A stretch of DNA of 17,607 bases from Candidatus Daviesbacteria bacterium (GTDB lineage: Bacteria; Patescibacteriota; Microgenomatia; Daviesbacterales; UBA10151): the NCBI GenBank assembly GCA_016183225.1, contig JACPEZ010000015.1, forward strand, positions 1 through 17,607, given 5' to 3'. The notes below the pieces were generated by a model that worked only from the letters and a program-made list of their open reading frames with translations, was not told the DNA's origin and searched no databases. Positions within the stretch are counted from its first letter, which is position 1. Each line of letters opens with the position of its first letter. The position numbers were made by a program, and so were the translations under genes. Shown piece by piece: positions 15,415 through 17,607 of the stretch.

Positions 15415-16466
15415 CGCAGATCCAGGGTACTGCCTTCAAAAACAATGTTTTTTGGTTTGATAATGACTTTTCTTTCGCCATCTTCCACAAATCCGCCGTC
15501 AAGAGATTCAAAACCGTTTTGGGAAATAATTTGTTGAGCTTTTTGGGCGTCACCTGCCGGTAAGAAAATAACATAATCCTGACCCATGTTAAAAGTCTGA
15601 TACATTTCCAAATCATCAATGCCGGCTGCTTCCTGGATAGACTTAAAAACCTCCTGTGGCTCAAACAATTTTTCTATTACATAAGTAAAATTTCGGGAAG
15701 ATCTCATGATTTTTCGCAAACCATGGCCGGTGATATTGGAAATGTAGTGAATATCGAGACTTTCATCTAATAAATCCTGGACTAATTTTGCATAAATATT
15801 GGTTTTGGTTAAAATTTCTTTTCCTCTTTCGGGAAGTTTATGCATCAGCACTCTCGCTAAAGATATGCCATTGGTATTGATGCCGTTGCTTCTTAAAAGT
15901 ATTATTCGATCACCGGATGTTAATTTTTTATCTGTGATTAATCTTTTTTCAGATGAGATTATACCTACTGCTGATCCTCCCAAATCAACAGTGCCGGGTA
16001 TAATGATACCCTTTAATGTCGGTGTTTCTCCGCCGCCCCAGGAAACTCCTGCTAAATCACAGGCGCTTTTCCAGCCTCCTATTAAATCCCGCATCCGCTC
16101 GCCATCCTGCAGCCAGCTGTTATCTTCAATAGCCCAGTAAGCGTGAATCACCAGCGGTTTGGCCCCGACGGTTACTAAATCATTAATGATAGTGGCTACC
16201 GTATCATGACCAATCACATTGTAACCATCTCTTAGTTCGTCGGCGACCAGATTTTTAGTTCCCAACCCCTCCACTACCGAGGCCATATAATAATCACCCT
16301 GTTTCCAGACATAAGCCGATTCACCCCTGGTATCAGCAACTTCTTCAAAACCGTTTTTAAGATATTTGCCTGTTAAGGCGGCAGCAGATTGGGCTAATTT
16401 TTTAACAGGATCTTTGGTAGAATAATCATCACCCACCTGGGAGTAGGTAATTTTGCTTTTTCCCAT
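15411..16466 (-). CDS. purM: Phosphoribosylformylglycinamidine cyclo-ligase (AIR synthetase), divergent
   Basis: PurM closes FGAM to AIR with ATP, the step after PurL/PurQ. The 351-aa protein shows GHDTVATIINDLVTVGAKP, WGGGETPTLKGI (usual GGETAEMPG), DLGGSAVGI, SNGINTNGISLAR, ITGHGLRKIMR and MYQTFNMGQDYV. It is divergent from textbook PurM at several of these sites but complete. It lies convergent to prs with overlapping stop codons and on the opposite strand to the rest of the late pathway. It has its own promoter, apparently leaderless. Confidence 0.93.
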   Translation of the reverse strand: MGKSKITYSQVGDDYSTKDPVKKLAQSAAALTGKYLKNGFEEVADTRGESAYVWKQGDYYMASVVEGLGTKNLVADELRDGYNVIGHDTVATIINDLVTVGAKPLVIHAYWAIEDNSWLQDGERMRDLIGGWKSACDLAGVSWGGGETPTLKGIIIPGTVDLGGSAVGIISSEKRLITDKKLTSGDRIILLRSNGINTNGISLARVLMHKLPERGKEILTKTNIYAKLVQDLLDESLDIHYISNITGHGLRKIMRSSRNFTYVIEKLFEPQEVFKSIQEAAGIDDLEMYQTFNMGQDYVIFLPAGDAQKAQQIISQNGFESLDGGFVEDGERKVIIKPKNIVFEGSTLDLR

Positions 16467-16472
16467 GGTCTC

Positions 16473-16481
16473 AATATATCA
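16473..16481 (-). promoter_or_regulatory. Extended -10 promoter of purM, leaderless spacing
   Basis: On the minus strand TGaTATATT is followed by six bases and then the purM ATG (16466), the same spacing as purA. A second TATAAT lies further upstream at 16484-16489. The box overlaps the stop codon of the decayed gene upstream. Confidence 0.5.
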
Positions 16482-16939
16482 CATTATAATGTTGAACGCT
16501 AAAGCCGCGCCCCAGGCTCTTCCTAAATTTTTATAAACTTCAGGGATTCTTGGAGTTTCGGAAATGATCATAAAAATATTTTTTTCCTGTTTTTCCGATT
16601 TTGGCAACAGATCATAAGGATACAGTTGATCTCCGCCCAGCCAGCCGGAAAATTTTATCATCTCAAATGATACAGCAGCTACAAAGGCGGATATTAAGGC
16701 AGGTAAGTTTTTATTTAGGGAATGAGATTATAATAGTAGTAGAACACTCCGTGGTGAAGACGGGCATCCCCGTAAACTGCCCGGCCAATTATTAATGGAT
16801 CACGGTCTACTGCCAGTTTGTAAGTGTAAAACTGATCTTCAATTTGATCAAAGTCAAAAACAATGTTGTTATCTTGAATATTGACAAGACGAAGCGTTAT
16901 CCCCAGGAGGAAGATTAAGGCAAGTGCCAGTTTAGTCAT
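16479..16939 (-). pseudogene. Frameshifted remnant of a GT-C-type membrane glycosyltransferase
   Basis: The ATG at 16939 overlaps the stop of the upstream gene as ATGA. It opens MTKLALALIFLLGITLRL, one membrane segment, and then FDFDQIEDQFYTYKLAVD and GDARLHHGVFYYYYNLIP before a stop at 16715. This resembles the N-terminus of membrane sugar transferases of the Arn-T/GT39 type common in CPR genomes. Shifting frame by one at the CCC run (16718-16720) continues as LNKNLPALISAFVAAV, a probable second membrane segment. It then runs to FSGWLGGDQLYPYDLL and a stop at 16479. The total is about 155 residues, far below the roughly 500 of full proteins. The final 60 residues do not look like the region that should follow, so a large internal deletion is also likely. 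Confidence 0.5.
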
Positions 16940-17463
16940 TTGACTCCCCCGGTAAAACCAAAAAAGAGCATTGATAAATCGATGTTGGCAAAATGCAGAT
17001 ACCATTCATTCCAGATTTTGTAAATTAAAACAATTGCCCAAATTAAATATAGGTGTTTTTTATAAGTCAAATATGCTTTTTTCTCATCCTTTTGTTTAAA
17101 CAAAATTAAAGCGTAAATCATCATCAAGGGTTCTAAAAAGTTTTGGAAGTATAAAAATACCAGTTCATTGCCGGTTGTGAAAAATAAAATTTGTCCTGCC
17201 ACTCTGTATGCAAACAGAATAATAACAATTTTTTTGATTGACCATCGAAGGCCTAAAATGAGCATAAAAATATAGGAAATAAAATCAGTGGATTTATCAA
17301 TTAGCTGGTAGCGGGCATCGCTCATTCCCAAAGACAGCAGAATATCTCCATCCACAACATCCAAAAAATAATTTCCCCATAAACCAAGCAGGGGGAATTT
17401 AAGCATGCTGGCGGGAATTAGAATTTTAAGGAAAATTATTAAAACTTGCAGAACTTCAGCCAT
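16936..17463 (-). CDS. CDP-alcohol phosphatidyltransferase-like membrane protein
   Basis: 175 aa with about four to five membrane segments. Residues 34-60 contain DxxDG (Asp35, Asp38, Gly39) and, further on, DxxxD (Asp56, Asp60), the acidic pattern of the CDP-alcohol phosphatidyltransferase signature. The AR pair is replaced by Leu-Leu, and the second glycine by Tyr52. The metal-binding aspartates are thus kept and the rest is degenerate. That points to a divergent phospholipid or head-group transferase, or to a relative that has lost activity. The ATG overlaps the upstream gene by eight bases. The stop overlaps the glycosyltransferase remnant. The context looks like envelope-lipid or glycan genes, not purines. 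Confidence 0.55.
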   Translation of the reverse strand: MAEVLQVLIIFLKILIPASMLKFPLLGLWGNYFLDVVDGDILLSLGMSDARYQLIDKSTDFISYIFMLILGLRWSIKKIVIILFAYRVAGQILFFTTGNELVFLYFQNFLEPLMMIYALILFKQKDEKKAYLTYKKHLYLIWAIVLIYKIWNEWYLHFANIDLSMLFFGFTGGVK

Positions 17464-17607
17464 TTGAGGTTTTTACTTTGGAAATTACCCAGCGGAATAT
17501 AAAATAGGGAAGAACTAAAAGAACAGGCCAGATAATAAGGAAAAATAGAAATGATCCCACAGGATCCGAAACTACATTTACTCCATCTCCTTCCTGGGGC
17601 TTAAATA
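17456..17607 (-). CDS. C-terminal end of a membrane protein, 5'-partial
   Basis: A reading frame enters from the right edge and ends at TGA 17456, overlapping the next ATG by eight bases. The visible 50 residues hold a Gly/Asp/Val-rich outer part (QEGDGVNVVSDPVG), a single membrane segment (FLFFLIIWPVLLVLPYFIF) and a short basic tail (RWVISKVKTSNG). It looks like a C-terminally anchored protein. The family is not recognisable from this piece. It belongs to the same minus-strand transcript as the next two genes. Confidence 0.5.
   Translation of the reverse strand, partial: FKPQEGDGVNVVSDPVGSFLFFLIIWPVLLVLPYFIFRWVISKVKTSNG

Noticed and set aside
15799..16140. Plus-strand frame of 113 codons across purM.
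   Set aside because: It is a shadow of purM, with composition and motifs explained by the opposite strand.
1..17607. CRISPR arrays, tRNA or rRNA genes, insertion sequences.
   Set aside because: No regularly spaced repeats, cloverleaf-like sequences, rRNA signatures or transposase frames were seen on either strand.

Overview
The window is a densely packed, AT-rich bacterial segment given over almost entirely to de novo purine nucleotide synthesis. It suggests a member of the Candidate Phyla Radiation (Patescibacteria, perhaps Microgenomates-like). The grounds are single-gene-copy packing with ATGA start/stop overlaps, short or absent leaders, compact and divergent versions of standard enzymes, an archaeal-type PurP, and membrane proteins of kinds I associate with CPR genomes. 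TGA serves as an ordinary stop in many genes, so the code is standard. The taxonomic call is an inference; no rRNA or ribosomal protein is present to test it.

Layout. Bases 2-6028 (+) hold purD (5' end outside the window), purL (with a fused PurS-like N-terminus), purQ and guaA, each overlapping the next by four bases. A shortened inositol-monophosphatase-family gene (6048-6737, +) follows. On the minus strand are purA (8211-7036) and, four bases after it, a small membrane protein. Divergent from purA runs a long plus-strand block: two tandem PurP-family genes, purH with a disrupted 5' end, purB, purE, purC and prs. purM lies convergent to prs and shares its stop-codon bases. Upstream of purM on the minus strand are a decayed GT-C-type glycosyltransferase remnant, a CDP-alcohol-phosphatidyltransferase-like membrane protein and the 3' end of another membrane protein gene.

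How the genes work together. prs makes PRPP. purD, purL/purQ, purM, purE, purC and purB cover GAR to AICAR, except GAR formylation. PurP and/or PurH formylate AICAR and PurH cyclises FAICAR to IMP. purA and purB make AMP; guaA makes GMP from XMP. Not in this window are purF, purN/purT, purK and guaB. The AICAR step appears covered twice, by a formate/ATP-dependent archaeal-type PurP and by the folate-dependent PurH C-terminal domain. PurH has lost the start of its IMP cyclohydrolase domain.

Most unusual points: (1) the purP2-purH junction, where purH lacks a normal start codon and about 25 N-terminal residues; (2) tandem PurP paralogs in a bacterial operon, the second with an altered nucleotide-binding loop; (3) two related REP-like repeat elements read in frame inside purD and purL; (4) extended or consensus -10 boxes placed so close to the ATG that several transcripts should be leaderless or nearly so.
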